Below are positions 42,250 to 49,962 of a DNA stretch of 64,000 bases, one piece after another (the stretch's first letter is position 1; every line of letters starts with the position of its first letter). The stretch is from NCBI RefSeq assembly GCF_014640335.1, contig NZ_BMGT01000002.1, forward strand, positions 310,001 to 374,000, read 5' to 3'. The position numbers and the translations under genes were made by a program. The stretch comes from Edaphobacter dinghuensis. Its GTDB lineage: Bacteria; Acidobacteriota; Terriglobia; Terriglobales; Acidobacteriaceae. The notes below the pieces were generated by a model. That model did no database searches and was not told the DNA's origin. It was given only the letters and a program-made list of their open reading frames with translations.

Positions 42250-43005
42250 ATGGAAACCACCTACGCAAACCTAGCCGCAACCCTCTCCGAATCCTTAAAT
42301 CTTCGCCAACCGCCGGTAGCGATCAGCTTCACAGACACCGTTCCGAACGGTCTCAGCGGCCACGCTGGACGGGTCTCCGCCGGCTGCCGCTTCTGGGAAG
42401 ACGCCGCTACTGCATCGTTTGCAACCTCCGCTGCCGATCATGAGATGTGCTCCATCGGTGTGTACACGCACAATCTGCAACCGTCGCAACGGCAGCAGAT
42501 CGACCTCGGAGACACACTCAAAGTTCTGGGCGAGCTTGGCTATGTACGTAAAGAAGATCTTGCATTGATCCCTGTCCTTCAGTCGCGATCAAAATTTATC
42601 GTTTACACTCCGCTCACCGAAACCCCGCTGCCACCCGATGTTGTGCTGCTCTTCGTCGACGCCAACCAGTCGCTTGTTCTGACCGAGGCAACACAGCAGG
42701 TGGAGAACCAGATCGCACCGGCCATGGGACGCCCTGCCTGCGCCGTTGTGCCGCAGGTGATCAACACAGGCCGCGCTGCACTCAGCCTCGGATGCTGCGG
42801 AGCTCGCGCCTATCTCGATGTTCTTACCAGCGATGTCGCCCTCTTCGCCATTCCCGGCGCAAAACTGGAGCAATACACCGAGCGCATCGAAGCACTCGCG
42901 AAAGCCAACACCGTGCTCTCAAAGTTTCACCAGATCCGCCGTTACGATGTTGAAGCCGGACGGACTCCCACCATTAAAGAGTCCCTCATAGCCCTGGGAG
43001 CATAA
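42250..43005 (+). CDS. DUF169 family protein
   Basis: A 251-residue soluble protein of the DUF169 family. The conserved Cys-bearing blocks are visible: SAGCRFWEDA, DHEMCSIGVYTHNL and LSLGCCGARAYLDV; the initial QPPVAISFTD is also typical. DUF169 proteins are widespread in anaerobes and environmental bacteria and lack an established activity; the spaced Cys residues suggest a metal or cofactor site. It follows the ABC-HMA genes on the same strand, separated by a 146-base gap containing a dispersed repeat. GGAAG lies before the ATG. Its link to the transporter is inference. Confidence 0.85.
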   Translation: METTYANLAATLSESLNLRQPPVAISFTDTVPNGLSGHAGRVSAGCRFWEDAATASFATSAADHEMCSIGVYTHNLQPSQRQQIDLGDTLKVLGELGYVRKEDLALIPVLQSRSKFIVYTPLTETPLPPDVVLLFVDANQSLVLTEATQQVENQIAPAMGRPACAVVPQVINTGRAALSLGCCGARAYLDVLTSDVALFAIPGAKLEQYTERIEALAKANTVLSKFHQIRRYDVEAGRTPTIKESLIALGA

Positions 43006-43164
43006 AACGAGCATTGCACTTCGCACGCGCAGAAGAGGCAGCGTTCAAGCTCTGCTTCTTCTCTAGCCATCTCCTCTCAGATGTGGCTTCCCTTTGTTTG
43101 TCATTCTCGAAGGAAACCTGCCTCTTGCTCGAACCGCCAAAACTACATCCGGAGGAGAACCGCT

Positions 43165-43533
43165 TCAATCCAGTTCCAACACAATCGCCGGGTACGCAAG
43201 CCGCAGCGATACATCCTCCTGCTCCAACACTTGCAGCCACGCACAAATCTCTTCGCGAAGCGCGCCAACCCCGACTCCCCCAAAAGAAGTCCCATACGGT
43301 TCCAACCGTCGCAACGCCGCACGCAATAGCGATGCTGCACCCTTCCTGTTCCCACGCTGTAGATGATGAAACGCAGCCGTCGTCTGAATCAGCGCTTGCA
43401 GAAAGGTCTTTTCGGGTTCGGTTGCCTTGAGCCACACGCCCTCCCAGTGCTCATGCGCGAGAAAGAACTCCTCCGCGCGATAGCATCGCAATCCCTCGGC
43501 CAACGCCCCGTCACTCCAATCTAATTTCGCCAT
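43165..43533 (-). CDS. DUF309 protein
   Basis: A 122-residue all-helical protein. The DUF309 signature is plain: LRCYRAEEFFLAHEHWEGVWL, followed by FLQALIQTTAAFHHLQRGN. The family is thought to be a small hydrolase-like or metal-binding helical bundle (conserved His/Glu), function unproven. It is convergent with DUF169; the 159 bases between their ends show no gene or clear terminator. It is divergent from gltX. Confidence 0.88.
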   Translation of the reverse strand: MAKLDWSDGALAEGLRCYRAEEFFLAHEHWEGVWLKATEPEKTFLQALIQTTAAFHHLQRGNRKGAASLLRAALRRLEPYGTSFGGVGVGALREEICAWLQVLEQEDVSLRLAYPAIVLELD

Positions 43534-43618
43534 CGAGCCATTATCTCTATTCCTGTGCAGACAGCGCCGTTCCCACTCATAGCCCTCGCTCTGCTAGCAT
43601 CGAAGTTTAGCCCTTATC

Positions 43619-45115
43619 ATGACTACGACCAGCACAGAAGCCCCTATCCGCGTCCGCATCGCTCCTAGCCCCACCGGCGACCCCCACGTCGGCACCGCCT
43701 ACATCGGCCTGCTGAACTTCATCTACGCCCGCCAGCGCGGCGGCAAGTTCGTCCTCCGCATCGAAGACACCGACCGCACCCGCTTCGTGCCCACCTCCGA
43801 GCAGATGATCTTCGACACCCTCCGCTGGCTCGGCCTCGGCTGGGACGAAGGCCCCGACGTCGGCGGCCCCTATGGCCCCTATCGCCAGTCCGAACGCACC
43901 GAAATCTATCGCCAGCACGCCGACCTCCTGCTCGCCAACGGCACCGCCTACCGCTGCTTCTGCACCGCAGAAGAACTAGACGCTGTACGCAAGCAGCAGA
44001 TCGCCGCGAAGCTCCCGCCCCGCTACCCCGGCACCTGCCGCCATCTGCCCAAAGAGCAAATCGAAGCAAACCTAGCCGCCAACAAGCCATTCGTCATTCG
44101 CATGGCCGTCCCCACCGAAGGCGCGACTACCTTCCGCGACGAACTGCGCGGCGACATTACCTTCGATCACTCCACCATCGACGACCAGGTGCTGATGAAG
44201 TCCGACGGCTTCCCCACCTACCACCTCGCCAACGTCGTCGACGATCACCTCATGCAGATCACCGACGTCATCCGCGCCGAAGAGTGGATCTCTTCCACAC
44301 CCAAGCACGTCCTGCTCTACAAGGCCTTCGGCTGGCAGCTACCGCGCTTCTGGCACATGCCGCTCTTGCGCAACATCGACAAGTCGAAAATCTCCAAGCG
44401 CAAAAATCCCGTCTCGCTCATCTACTACCGTCAAGCCGGATTCCTCCCCGAAGCCATGATCAACTTCCTCGGCCTCATGGGCGGCGGCATGCCTTCTCCT
44501 TCCCCCATCGAGATCGTCAACGGAGCCAAAGAAAACGAAATCTTTTCGCTCGACGATATGATTGCGCGCTTCGAGGTCCCTAACATCCGCCTGGGCGGCC
44601 CCGTCTTCGATCTCACCAAGCTCCGGTGGCTCAACAGCGAGTATCTCCGCGCCCTCACGCCGGAGAGCTTCTTCGCTGCCCTCCGCCAAACTGTTCTCTC
44701 CGATCAATATCTCCGCGACATCTCCGCCCTCGTCCAGACCCGCATCGAGACCCTCGGGCAGTTCGGCGACCTCACCAGCTTCTTCTTCCGCGACGACATC
44801 CTGCCCACGCAAGAGGTCTTCCTGCCCAAGAAGCGCACCCTCGAAGAGACCGTTGCCTTCGCCGCCGAACAACTCACCGTCCTCGAAGCGACCGACTGGA
44901 CGCACGAAGCCATGGAGCCGGCGCTCAAAAAACTAGGCGAAGAAAAAGGCTGGTCCGTCAAAGAGAACTTCATGCTGCTGCGCGCCATCATCACTGGCAG
45001 CACTATGTCTCCTCCGCTGCTCGAAAGCATGATCGTCTTCGGCAAAGCTCGCTCGCTCGACCGCGTGCGCCGCTTCCTCGAAGCCCAGAAGAAGCTTGCC
45101 AATATCAAAAAATAG
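43619..45115 (+). CDS. gltX: Glutamyl-tRNA synthetase
   Basis: Class I synthetase, 498 residues. The HIGH-like motif is PSPTGDPHVGTAYIGL and the KMSKS-like motif is KSKISKRKNPVSL. VLRIEDTDRTRF and QSERTEIYRQHADLLL are the conserved neighbours. The protein charges tRNA-Glu; since many Acidobacteriota lack GlnRS it may also mischarge tRNA-Gln, which cannot be decided here. The zinc-binding Cys cluster seen in some GltX is not evident beyond YRCFCTAEELD and PGTCRHL. The gene is monocistronic in appearance and divergent from DUF309. Confidence 0.97.
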   Translation: MTTTSTEAPIRVRIAPSPTGDPHVGTAYIGLLNFIYARQRGGKFVLRIEDTDRTRFVPTSEQMIFDTLRWLGLGWDEGPDVGGPYGPYRQSERTEIYRQHADLLLANGTAYRCFCTAEELDAVRKQQIAAKLPPRYPGTCRHLPKEQIEANLAANKPFVIRMAVPTEGATTFRDELRGDITFDHSTIDDQVLMKSDGFPTYHLANVVDDHLMQITDVIRAEEWISSTPKHVLLYKAFGWQLPRFWHMPLLRNIDKSKISKRKNPVSLIYYRQAGFLPEAMINFLGLMGGGMPSPSPIEIVNGAKENEIFSLDDMIARFEVPNIRLGGPVFDLTKLRWLNSEYLRALTPESFFAALRQTVLSDQYLRDISALVQTRIETLGQFGDLTSFFFRDDILPTQEVFLPKKRTLEETVAFAAEQLTVLEATDWTHEAMEPALKKLGEEKGWSVKENFMLLRAIITGSTMSPPLLESMIVFGKARSLDRVRRFLEAQKKLANIKK

Positions 45116-45129
45116 TCTTTGCACCTAAA

Positions 45130-45159
45130 GCTGGCCGCGCTCAGATAAGTGCGGTCAGC
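45130..45159 (+). terminator. Imperfect hairpin downstream of gltX
   Basis: GCTGGCCGCGC and GTGCGGTCAGC pair over 11 positions with G-U wobbles around an 8-base loop. No T-run follows, so termination is uncertain. Confidence 0.35.
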
Positions 45160-45323
45160 GCACCGCCGACCAGGTGGGTCAAAACAACCCCGTGTTATGG
45201 GGCAGACATATTTTTTCTCATCTGCAACCTGACCGTGCTACGATTCCGCGAACTCCAAAGTGCCTCGGCTCATGTATTTAGACATTGGGCCGCGTCGCTC
45301 AAATTAAAGCGAGGTATCGGAAC

Positions 45324-46052
45324 ATGCCACTCTCGAAACGCGCAGCAGCAGAGTTCTTCGGTACATTCTGGCTGGTCTTCGGAGGCTGCGGCAGCGCAGT
45401 CGTCGCGGCAGCCTATCCCCAGCTCGGCATCGGCTTCGTCGGCGTCGCGCTGGCCTTCGGCCTTACCCTGCTGACCATGGCCTTCGCCATCGGCCATATC
45501 TCAGGCTGCCATCTCAACCCTGCGGTCTCCGTAGGTCTGGTGGTGGGCAAGCGCTTTGCTATTGGCGATCTGTGGGCCTACGTCGTTGCTCAGGTATTGG
45601 GCGGAATTGCGGCTTCAGGAGTGCTCTACCTCATCGCCAGCGGCAAAGAGGGCTTCAGCCTCTCCGGCGGCTTTGCCTCAAACGGATACGCTGCTCACTC
45701 GCCTGACCACTACTCACTGGCCGCCTGCTTCATTGCAGAGGTCGTGCTCACGGCGTTCTTCCTTCTGGTCATCCTCGGCTCGACCGACGAGCGCGCACCC
45801 AAGGGCTTCGCTCCCATTGCGATTGGCCTGTGTCTGACGCTGATCCACCTGATCAGCATCCCCATCACCAACACCTCGGTCAACCCTGCTCGCAGCACCG
45901 GCCCCGCGCTCTTTGTCGGCGGATGGGCGACGAGCCAGCTTTGGCTGTTCTGGGTAGCACCGATTCTTGGGGCCGCAATTGGCGGGCTCATCTCGAACTT
46001 CTTCTTCGCCGCTCCACAGGAACCGATCCGCGAGGAGATGTCGCGAGGCTAA
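45324..46052 (+). CDS. aqpZ: Aquaporin Z-type water channel
   Basis: A 242-residue MIP channel with six helices and both pore motifs: HLNPAVSVG and [12 protein letters not shown]. Selectivity-filter positions look like those of water-specific AqpZ: a Phe in helix 1, a His in helix 5 ([16 protein letters not shown]) and Arg after the second NPA. The start at 45324 gives [23 protein letters not shown], the usual AqpZ N-terminus, with GAGG upstream. It likely supports osmotic adjustment. A hairpin follows its stop. Confidence 0.94.
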   Translation: MPLSKRAAAEFFGTFWLVFGGCGSAVVAAAYPQLGIGFVGVALAFGLTLLTMAFAIGHISGCHLNPAVSVGLVVGKRFAIGDLWAYVVAQVLGGIAASGVLYLIASGKEGFSLSGGFASNGYAAHSPDHYSLAACFIAEVVLTAFFLLVILGSTDERAPKGFAPIAIGLCLTLIHLISIPITNTSVNPARSTGPALFVGGWATSQLWLFWVAPILGAAIGGLISNFFFAAPQEPIREEMSRG

Positions 46053-46058
46053 AAGGTC

Positions 46059-46090
46059 AGCCGCTGAATGAGCAAACCCATTCAGCGGCT
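46059..46090. terminator. Hairpin downstream of aquaporin gene
   Basis: Perfect 12-bp stem AGCCGCTGAATG / CATTCAGCGGCT with an 8-base loop, six bases past the aquaporin stop. The T tract is weak (TTAAACC), so it may stabilise the 3' end rather than terminate alone. Confidence 0.6.
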
Positions 46091-46121
46091 TAAACCTCAT
46101 AACGATGCGCAATAACAGTGT

Positions 46122-46197
46122 GTAACCGCTAAAACTACACCTAAACGGTTACATCAATAAGAGCGTAACCGGTAAAATACTACTTTAGTGGTTACAT
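46122..46197. repeat. Tandem pair of 33-bp imperfect palindromes (four GTAACC half-sites)
   Basis: Units 46122-46154 and 46165-46197 are 33 bases each, 43 bases apart. Each begins with a GTAACC half-site and ends with GGTTAC plus AT. The four half-sites read GTAACCGCTAAA, GTAACCGTTTAG (reverse), GTAACCGGTAAA and GTAACCACTAAA (reverse). The array lies between the ends of the convergent aquaporin and lgt genes. Possible protein-binding array; no partner gene is nearby. Confidence 0.6.
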
Positions 46198-46230
46198 GAC
46201 AGTTTAAAGCGTTCCCATCATCCACTGACT

Positions 46231-47082
46231 TTACAAACCCACCTCGACGACCGGCGTCGTACTCAGTGCGTTGCGCCGAGCAACGAGCATGACGATTACA
46301 CCCACAACCATCGATCCAATCGCGGCTACCTGAGCGTTGCTCATGCCCCAGTAAAGCTTTGGATTGATGCGGACAAACTCGACCAGAAAACGGCCCAGCC
46401 CACTCAAAATGAGATACAAACCTGTCAGCCAGCCGATCGGCCGCAGCTTCTTCCCAAGCTGCCATAGCAGCCATGCCAACGCCAGACCGAATAAAAGCTC
46501 ATAGATCGGCGTCGGCTGCACCAGCGCATTCGGCGGAGTGGGAGGCACCAGCGCATTCTTCGCCATGTGAACTCCCCACGGCAGCGTCGTATTGATTCCG
46601 TAGTCGCCATCGCCCGAGGTGAGGCAGCCGATACGGCCTACGCCGTAGCCGATTGCCGCCGCAGGGGTCGCCAAATCGAGCATTCGCACTGCGGCAAACC
46701 ACTTCTTTGCACCGCCCGGCTTTGCCTCCCAGCCCTGCCACATCAACATGGCGATTCCGGCGACGAGGCCGCCGAACCATGCAAATCCAGCTTGAAACCA
46801 GTGCAGAAAATCGACCAGAATCTCCATCGGGTGACCCCAGCCGGGAGCCACAACCTGCGCCATGGCTGCGCGAAGCTCGGAGACATTTTCCAGCTCATGC
46901 CAGCTTTTAGCACCGATAATACCTGCGATCACAACAAAGGCCACGACCGTCAAGGCATCGGCATCGACTCGATTTCGAACGAAGTTCTTGTGCAACACCA
47001 CTGTTGCTACAACCGCAGCCAGCCACAACAGCAGTCCAAACGTTCCCAGATGCACTGGGCCAATATCGATATAGGGATACAT
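46231..47082 (-). CDS. lgt: Prolipoprotein diacylglyceryl transferase
   Basis: A 283-residue inner-membrane enzyme with about seven helices that adds diacylglycerol to the lipobox Cys of preprolipoproteins. Landmarks: YPYIDIGPVHLGTFGLLLW, the Lgt signature GYGVGRIGCLTSGDGDYG with its Arg and Gly residues, and the C-terminal GRFLVEFVRINP. The product would process the lipoproteins predicted elsewhere in this window. The gene is divergent from hpt. Confidence 0.95.
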   Translation of the reverse strand: MYPYIDIGPVHLGTFGLLLWLAAVVATVVLHKNFVRNRVDADALTVVAFVVIAGIIGAKSWHELENVSELRAAMAQVVAPGWGHPMEILVDFLHWFQAGFAWFGGLVAGIAMLMWQGWEAKPGGAKKWFAAVRMLDLATPAAAIGYGVGRIGCLTSGDGDYGINTTLPWGVHMAKNALVPPTPPNALVQPTPIYELLFGLALAWLLWQLGKKLRPIGWLTGLYLILSGLGRFLVEFVRINPKLYWGMSNAQVAAIGSMVVGVIVMLVARRNALSTTPVVEVGL

Positions 47083-47147
47083 ACGCCTCGCTGTTTCAAG
47101 TATATCGACCCTTTTCCTAATGCCCTATTCGCGCTAACCTGACGAGT

Positions 47148-47711
47148 ATGGCCAACAGCTCTCCTGCGTTTCCCCATGCTTCCAAAATGGAAGTTCTCTT
47201 CTCCAAATCCCGGATTGCCGAGCGCGTTCGCGAGATCGGCGCGCAGATCTCCGCCGACTATGCGGGCACGTCCATCGTCCTGATCGGCGTCTTGAAGGGC
47301 GCGGCCATCTTCCTGTCCGACCTGGCGCGAGCTATCGAGGTGGACAATACCTTTGATTTCGTTGCTGTCTCGAGCTACGGACGGGCTAAAGTTTCCAGCG
47401 GAGCGGTCAAACTTATCAAGGACATCGACAACTCTATTGAAGGAAAGCATGTGATTCTTGTAGAAGATATTCTTGATACAGGACTTACGCTGAGTTACCT
47501 GCGCGGCATGATGTTGCAGCACAAACCGGCCTCGCTGAAGATTGCGACCTGCCTGGACAAGCCGGAACGGCGATTAGTGCCGATTGAGGCGGACTATGTG
47601 GGGTTCCAAATTCCGAACCGCTTTGTGGTGGGGTATGGGATGGATTACGCCGAGCATTATCGCAACGTGGAAGATATTCGGCTGTTTCCGGAAGAGGCTG
47701 TCGGACATTAG
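47148..47711 (+). CDS. hpt: Hypoxanthine phosphoribosyltransferase
   Basis: A 187-residue type I phosphoribosyltransferase for purine salvage. The PRPP-binding motif is VILVEDILDTGLTL, the substrate segment VLIGVLKGAAIFLSDL and the flexible loop SSYGRAKVSSG. The ending VGYGMDYAEHYRNVEDI is characteristic of bacterial Hpt rather than XGPRT. The ATG at 47148 is the first in frame. A dispersed repeat follows in reverse orientation. Confidence 0.94.
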   Translation: MANSSPAFPHASKMEVLFSKSRIAERVREIGAQISADYAGTSIVLIGVLKGAAIFLSDLARAIEVDNTFDFVAVSSYGRAKVSSGAVKLIKDIDNSIEGKHVILVEDILDTGLTLSYLRGMMLQHKPASLKIATCLDKPERRLVPIEADYVGFQIPNRFVVGYGMDYAEHYRNVEDIRLFPEEAVGH

Positions 47712-47760
47712 TTGTTGTGGGGATGTTTAGAAGTTTTAACGACTAAGAACAACGACAAAG

Positions 47761-47811
47761 ACGAAATACAGGGGTCTCTTCACTGCGCTCCGCTCCGGTC
47801 GAGATGACGTG
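47761..47811 (-). repeat. Dispersed intergenic repeat, copy 6 (reverse orientation)
   Basis: Read on the minus strand: ACGTCATCTCGACCGGAGCG, then GCGCAGTGAAGAGACCCCTG, then TATTTCGTC. It lies between convergent hpt and the luciferase-like gene. Confidence 0.8.
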
Positions 47812-47820
47812 AGTTTCTGG

Positions 47821-48882
47821 TTATAGGGAAACTGCGCTTACTTCAGACTCAAATGTTTGATTGTTTGAAGCCTTGAGGTCGAATACTTCTGCCAAGAGTT
47901 CGTAGCTTCGTAGGCGGGTGGCATGGTCCCAGATGATTGTGTTCACCACGATCTCGTTGATGCCGAGCGCGGCTGCCATCTGTTCGAGATTAGCCTTCAC
48001 CTTTTCCGGAGTGCCTACAAAGTAGCGCGGCCATTCGCCGGACTCGGTTGAAGGGTTTCCCAGAAGACTTAACTCGCGCTGGGCCGCTTCGGGAGAGGCG
48101 ACGGGGCTGCGGTCGCCCTGACGGATGCGCCATTGCAGCAGGCGGACGCTGGAGGCGAGGTAGTCGGCCTCTTCCTGCGTGGGGGCGCAGATGGCTCCGA
48201 CGGCAACCATCGCCTCTGGTTCGGAGCGGTAGCGGCTCGGAGTGAAGCGGTGCTGATAAGTCTCGATGGCAGCGCGGGACGACTCCCCGCTAAAAAAGTG
48301 CGCGAAGGCGTAGGGCAAGCCAAAGTCGGCAGCGGCAGAGGCGCTCCAGAGGCTCGAGCCGAGCATCCAGACATCGGGACCGCCGGGCATGTTTGGCGAG
48401 ACGCGGATGCGGGCGAAGGGGTGCTGCTGAGGAAAGTTGTTGTTGAGGAAGGCGAGCAGCTCGCTGACCTGATCGGGAAAGTCGTCGAGCATCTTTGTAC
48501 TGCGATCGCGTTTGAGGGCGAGGGCTTCCATTGGGCCACCGCCGGGAGCGCGGCCGATGCCGAGGTCGATGCGGCCGGGATAGAGAGCATGCAAGGTGCG
48601 GAAGACTTCAGCCACCTTGAGCGGTGTGTAGTGCGGCAGCATAATGCCGCCGGAGCCGATGCGGATCTGCTTCGTCTCTGCACCGATGCGGGCGAGTAAT
48701 ATCTCGGGCGCTGTGCAGGCAAGGGTATCCATGGCGTGATGCTCCGACATCCAAAAGCGACGATAGCCGAGCTGATCGACTTTGCGGGCCAGTTCGATGG
48801 AGTTCTGGAGAGCCTGTGCCGTGGTGCTTCCGGCAGGGACCGGAGATTGATCCAGTACAGAAAGCTGGAGAGCATGTGCCAT
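47821..48882 (-). CDS. Luciferase-like flavin-dependent monooxygenase (LLM class, MsnO8 family)
   Basis: A 353-residue TIM-barrel enzyme using reduced FMN or F420. Conserved blocks are LSVLDQSPVPAG at the start, GYRRFWMSEHHAMDTLA, IGSGGIMLPHYTPLKVAE and LGIGRAPGGG. These are standard in LLM-class MsnO8-type proteins annotated in many genomes with no fixed substrate. The C-terminal INEIVVNTIIWDH is also family-typical. The gene is convergent with hpt and divergent from deoC. Confidence 0.9.
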   Translation of the reverse strand: MAHALQLSVLDQSPVPAGSTTAQALQNSIELARKVDQLGYRRFWMSEHHAMDTLACTAPEILLARIGAETKQIRIGSGGIMLPHYTPLKVAEVFRTLHALYPGRIDLGIGRAPGGGPMEALALKRDRSTKMLDDFPDQVSELLAFLNNNFPQQHPFARIRVSPNMPGGPDVWMLGSSLWSASAAADFGLPYAFAHFFSGESSRAAIETYQHRFTPSRYRSEPEAMVAVGAICAPTQEEADYLASSVRLLQWRIRQGDRSPVASPEAAQRELSLLGNPSTESGEWPRYFVGTPEKVKANLEQMAAALGINEIVVNTIIWDHATRLRSYELLAEVFDLKASNNQTFESEVSAVSL

Positions 48883-49068
48883 ACAAATTGGATGATTCAG
48901 GCAAGGAAACGACCCACCGAGGACAGACCTTGACCGATAGGAACCTAAGAAAAGAGCAGCTTACTGAAGAAGGCCGTTCGTGCGGATGCACAGCCAGCCA
49001 GCCCTTAGCCCGGTATGATAGAAAGTAGCCGGCGGGGGGAGATTCCCCCCTCTGCCGAAGGAGCATGC

Positions 49069-49833
49069 TTGAGCACTTTGTCTATTGCTGAACCCCTCCC
49101 CACCGGGCCTGAGCAGTTTGACGCGGCAGCGTTTGCCGCCCACACCCTCTCCTCTCCGCAGAACCTTGCCGCAGTGCTCGACCATACGCTGTTGAAGCCG
49201 GACGCGACCCGCAGCCAGGTGCTGCAGCTCTGCAATGAGGCTGCCGAGTATCGCTTCGCCTGCGCCATGGTCAACCCGACCTGGGTTTCGCTGGCGTCGG
49301 CGGCTTTGAGCGGAACGGGAATCCCGGTTGGCGTTGTGGTTGGGTTTCCCCTTGGTGCCAGCCTGTCCAGCTCCAAGCGCGATGAGACGGCGCTTGTGAT
49401 CAAGCAGGGAGCACATGACGTAGATATGGTGCTCAATATCGGATTGCTGAAGTCCGGGCAGTCTGCCGACTACGAGGCCGTGAAGCAGGACATCCGCGGC
49501 GTCGTTGAACTGGCCCATGCTGCTGGAGCGATTGTGAAGGTGATCCTCGAGACGTGCCTGTTGAGCTTTGAGGAGAAGCTGCGCGCTGCCGAGCTGGCGT
49601 TGAGCGCGGGAGCCGATTTCTTGAAGACCAGCACCGGATTTTCAACCGGCGGCGCGACGGTAGACGATATCAACTTACTGCGCGGGCAGGCCGGGCGACG
49701 TGCCGGCGTGAAGGCCTCAGGCGGCATCCGGTCTCTGGCCGATGCGACCGCTATGCTGAAGGCAGGAGCTTCGCGGATTGGCGCCAGCGCCAGCGTGAAG
49801 ATCGTGGCTGAACTCGCCAATAGTGCCGCATAG
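49069..49833 (+). CDS. deoC: Deoxyribose-phosphate aldolase
   Basis: A class I aldolase of about 254 residues that splits deoxyribose-5-phosphate to acetaldehyde and glyceraldehyde-3-phosphate in nucleoside catabolism. The Schiff-base Lys is in [21 protein letters not shown] and [14 protein letters not shown] supply the other active-site Lys residues. [12 protein letters not shown] is the usual N-terminal block. A TTG start at 49069 is favoured by GAAGGAG five bases upstream; an in-frame ATG at 49015 lacks a comparable site. Confidence 0.92.
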   Translation: MSTLSIAEPLPTGPEQFDAAAFAAHTLSSPQNLAAVLDHTLLKPDATRSQVLQLCNEAAEYRFACAMVNPTWVSLASAALSGTGIPVGVVVGFPLGASLSSSKRDETALVIKQGAHDVDMVLNIGLLKSGQSADYEAVKQDIRGVVELAHAAGAIVKVILETCLLSFEEKLRAAELALSAGADFLKTSTGFSTGGATVDDINLLRGQAGRRAGVKASGGIRSLADATAMLKAGASRIGASASVKIVAELANSAA

Positions 49834-49962
49834 CGGGATAACAATAAGGTCTGATGTTGATTCGTGTCACTAAGCCTATGGCAGGAAGATCGGAATCGAC
49901 GACGCGCATCAAAGTTGTGACTCTACTCCCCTACACTCACCGTAGTATCATCGCCTCTTCGC

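Noticed and set aside
43006-43164. Small genes in the gap between DUF169 and DUF309
   Set aside because: Frames here are short, Arg/Pro/Ser-rich and lack ribosome sites; they look like antisense shadows.
46122-46197. CRISPR array
   Set aside because: Only two units with a 10-base spacer and no cas genes; units are imperfect palindromes.
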